The notes below the pieces were generated by a model. It was not told the DNA's origin. It worked only from the letters and a program-made list of their open reading frames with translations, and did not search any database. Source: Deltaproteobacteria bacterium (lineage in GTDB: Bacteria > Desulfobacterota > Binatia > UBA12015). Taken from it: DNA of 15,765 nucleotides. Below are positions 14,047-15,765 of the stretch, one piece after another (the first letter of the stretch is position 1; each line of letters begins with the position of its first letter). The stretch covers positions 1-15,765 of the forward strand of contig DLYX01000191.1 in assembly GCA_003447545.1 (NCBI GenBank), read 5' to 3'. Position numbers and translations under genes: made by a program.

Positions 14047-14072
14047 ACGTTTCGGCCCGGGCCAACGTTTCG
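14047..14072 (+). repeat. ACGTTTCG direct repeat flanking a 10-bp palindrome
   Basis: ACGTTTCG occurs at 14047-14054 and 14065-14072, on either side of the palindrome GGCCCGGGCC (14054-14063); a further ACGTT starts at 14037. It lies between the sulfatase-like stop and the aldehyde dehydrogenase start and could be a regulator site for the latter. No convincing promoter or terminator was found in this 123-bp gap. Confidence 0.3.
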
Positions 14073-14160
14073 ACGAGGTCGACGGGGCGTGTCCGCGGGG
14101 TTAAGCAGTGTGCCAGAGTAGTGAATCCGTGAGGCCTACCGCAGGCGAGGAGAAACCATC

Positions 14161-15576
14161 ATGAGCACAGGCACAGCACAGAATCCCATCGGCCCACACA
14201 CCGATGTTTCGACCATTCCCGGAGTCGTGAACGACCTTCGTTCGAATTTTCGGGATGGGCACACCAAGACCCTCGAATGGCGGCGACGCGAGTTGGGAAA
14301 ACTTCGCGATCTATTCACGGAGAACACTCCCGAAATTCAGGAGGCCCTCGTCAAGGACCTCGGAAAGCCCAACGTCGAGTCATACGTGAGCGATGTTGCC
14401 ATCGTCGTCACCGAAATCGATCTCGTGCTGAAAAATCTTTCCAGCTGGACTCGGCCGGAAAAAGTCACGACTCCGATGGCGCAACAGCCGGCGCAATCGA
14501 AAATCATCCGTGAACCGCTTGGTGTGGTCCTGATCATTGCCCCGTGGAACTACCCGGTCCAACTTCTGCTCAGCCCTCTGGTCGGGGCCATTGCTGCCGG
14601 TAATTGCGCCGTCCTCAAACCCTCTGAAATCACCGTCCACACCTCGACGCTGCTTGCGAAACTCGTCCGCAAATACCTTGATCCGAAGGCCGTAGCCTTG
14701 GTCGAAGGCGCGATTCCTGAAACAACGGCGCTTCTGAATGAACGCTTTGATCATATTTTCTACACCGGCAACGGAACCGTCGCTCGCGTGGTCATGGAGG
14801 CCGCGGCCAAGCACCTCACGCCAGTGACTTTGGAACTGGGCGGGAAAAGCCCGGTGATCGTCGCCAAGGATGCGGACATCGGGGTAGCCGCTTACCGAAT
14901 CGCCTGGGGTAAATTCCTGAACGCCGGCCAGACCTGCGTCGCACCCGATTATGTTCTGGTGGATGCCACCCACGAGGCGGCTCTCATCGAAAAGCTGCAG
15001 GCCGTGATCGACGAGTTCTACGGCAAGGACCCCCATCAATCCGCCGACTTCGCCAGACTCGCAAGCACCCGACATCACCAACGCCTGACGTCCCTGCTCG
15101 AGGGACAGGATGTCGTGACCGGCGGCAATGGCGTCGAAGACGAGCGCTACCTGGCACCAACGCTGGTCCGCCGCCCGGATCCCGAGTCCAGAGTGATGAA
15201 AGAGGAGATCTTCGGCCCGATCCTTCCTATCCTGCCCGTCGAAAACCTCGAGGAAGCGATCGAATTCGTCAACGAGCGCGAAAAGCCGCTCGCCCTATAT
15301 GTCTTCACGCAGGACAGCGGGATCGCCGATCGGGTGTTGATGGAAACGAGTTCCGGCGGCGCCTGCGTGAACACTGCGATCTGGCATGTGGCCAACCCCC
15401 ACCTGCCCTTTGGCGGCGTCGGTGCGAGCGGCATGGGGGCCTACCATGGCCGTGGTACTTTTGAGACTTTCAGTCATCGAAAGGCCGTCGTCGACAAAAC
15501 GACACGGATCGATCCGAAGATCGCCTACCCGCCCTATACACGCTTCAGAGAGACCGTGGTAACCAAAATCGTTTAA
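14161..15576 (+). CDS. aldehyde dehydrogenase family protein (class 3-like)
   Basis: A 471-residue NAD(P)-dependent aldehyde dehydrogenase. Key residues are visible: Asn130 in APWNYP (transition-state stabilisation), Lys153 and Glu156 in VLKPSE (cofactor binding), FYTGNGTVAR, general base Glu225 in LELGGKSP, catalytic Cys259 in NAGQTCVAPDY, EEIFGP and HLPFGGVGASGMGAYHG. The compact length, the WNYP variant and the C-terminal motifs match ALDH class 3 and fatty-aldehyde or coniferyl-aldehyde dehydrogenases, so long-chain or aromatic aldehydes are likely substrates (inference). It is probably cytoplasmic; the C-terminus lacks a clear membrane helix. GAGGAGA (14147-14153) is a strong ribosome site 7 nt before ATG 14161. 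The gene stands 123 bp after the sulfatase-like gene and converges on an ABC permease gene, 8 bp stop to stop. Confidence 0.95.
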   Translation: MSTGTAQNPIGPHTDVSTIPGVVNDLRSNFRDGHTKTLEWRRRELGKLRDLFTENTPEIQEALVKDLGKPNVESYVSDVAIVVTEIDLVLKNLSSWTRPEKVTTPMAQQPAQSKIIREPLGVVLIIAPWNYPVQLLLSPLVGAIAAGNCAVLKPSEITVHTSTLLAKLVRKYLDPKAVALVEGAIPETTALLNERFDHIFYTGNGTVARVVMEAAAKHLTPVTLELGGKSPVIVAKDADIGVAAYRIAWGKFLNAGQTCVAPDYVLVDATHEAALIEKLQAVIDEFYGKDPHQSADFARLASTRHHQRLTSLLEGQDVVTGGNGVEDERYLAPTLVRRPDPESRVMKEEIFGPILPILPVENLEEAIEFVNEREKPLALYVFTQDSGIADRVLMETSSGGACVNTAIWHVANPHLPFGGVGASGMGAYHGRGTFETFSHRKAVVDKTTRIDPKIAYPPYTRFRETVVTKIV

Positions 15577-15584
15577 GAGTGTCC

Positions 15585-15765
15585 CTACTCCGCCCGCAGC
15601 GCAACGACAGGGTCGAGCGCGGCGGCGCGGAGTGCCGGGAGCACCCCGCAGGCAAGGCCGATTACCGCCGACAACAACTCGGCAGCAAATACGTAGGCCC
15701 ATGGTGTGTTGACCGGAACGATCGGAAAGACCCAATGGACCAACCATGCGCCTCCGATCCCGACC
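15585..15765 (-). CDS. ABC transporter permease C-terminus (FtsX/MacB type), truncated by window edge
   Basis: Only the last 59 residues are in the window. They hold the final membrane helix region (WAYVFAAELLSAVIGLACGVLPA) and the diagnostic ending LPALRAAALDPVVALRAE, which closes FtsX-domain permeases of the MacB/LolC/DevC group. Such permeases pair with an ATPase to drive lipoprotein, peptide or antibiotic export by mechanotransmission. The start and the rest of the gene lie beyond position 15765. It converges on the aldehyde dehydrogenase gene. Confidence 0.85.
   Translation of the reverse strand, partial: VGIGGAWLVHWVFPIVPVNTPWAYVFAAELLSAVIGLACGVLPALRAAALDPVVALRAE

Noticed and set aside
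14380..15081. 233-codon minus-strand open frame inside the aldehyde dehydrogenase gene
   Set aside because: It is antisense to the conserved dehydrogenase core and has no independent support.
15295..15747. 150-codon minus-strand frame at the right edge
   Set aside because: A different minus-strand frame in the same place (15585-15765) gives the unmistakable FtsX/MacB permease C-terminus, so this one is a shadow.
1..15765. Search for CRISPR arrays, tRNA or rRNA genes, insertion sequences, att sites or a defence island
   Set aside because: No regularly spaced repeats, tRNA-like cloverleaf, transposase, integrase, nuclease or toxin-antitoxin-like gene was seen. The Ser/Thr kinase alone is not evidence of a defence system.

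Overview
The window is a high-GC stretch of about 15.8 kb from a Gram-negative (diderm) bacterium. The pqi-type MCE genes imply an outer membrane. F420-type luciferase-like oxidoreductases, an amidohydrolase_2 protein, a CocE/NonD lipoprotein hydrolase, a PAPS-type sulfotransferase, a planctomycete/myxobacterial-style Ser/Thr kinase and a non-canonical sulfatase recall Binatota or Myxococcota-like (old 'Deltaproteobacteria') lineages. That assignment is inferred from gene content and not demonstrated. No rRNA, tRNA, CRISPR array, transposase or phage gene is visible, and base composition looks even throughout.

Layout: (1) 1-975 (+), 3' part of an amidohydrolase. (2) 3741-1020 (-), a tightly overlapping three-gene operon, pqiA domain protein 1 > pqiA domain protein 2 > pqiB, an MCE-type inner-membrane/periplasm lipid-trafficking system in which the usual two-domain PqiA is split and no PqiC is seen. 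(3) 3923-6256 (+), a large secreted lipoprotein of the X-Pro peptidase/cocaine esterase-like (S15) family, followed by a very strong hairpin. (4) 6373-8343 (+), a Hanks-type Ser/Thr kinase joined to a PhoR-like extracytoplasmic sensor between two membrane helices. (5) 8404-9393 (+), a sulfotransferase. (6) Two divergent F420-dependent-type luciferase-like oxidoreductases, 10365-9400 (-) and 10472-11341 (+). The second heads a probable operon with a RibD-C-like reductase (11342-12112) and a secreted sulfatase-like alkaline-phosphatase-superfamily hydrolase (12145-14037). (7) 14161-15576 (+), a class-3-like aldehyde dehydrogenase. (8) 15585-15765 (-), the C-terminus of a FtsX/MacB-type ABC permease.

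The genes do not form one obvious pathway. They look like an accessory catabolic and cell-envelope neighbourhood: hydrolysis of amides or esters and of sulfate or phosphate esters, F420 or flavin redox steps, aldehyde oxidation, sulfation, plus envelope lipid transport and signalling. The most interesting items are the sensor-kinase architecture, the sulfatase lacking the formylglycine Cys/Ser, the C9 tract at the start of the lipoprotein gene, and a group of genes without Shine-Dalgarno sites whose promoter-like boxes sit so close to the ATG that leaderless mRNAs are likely. I do not see convincing evidence for an entirely new defence-type or mobile system.
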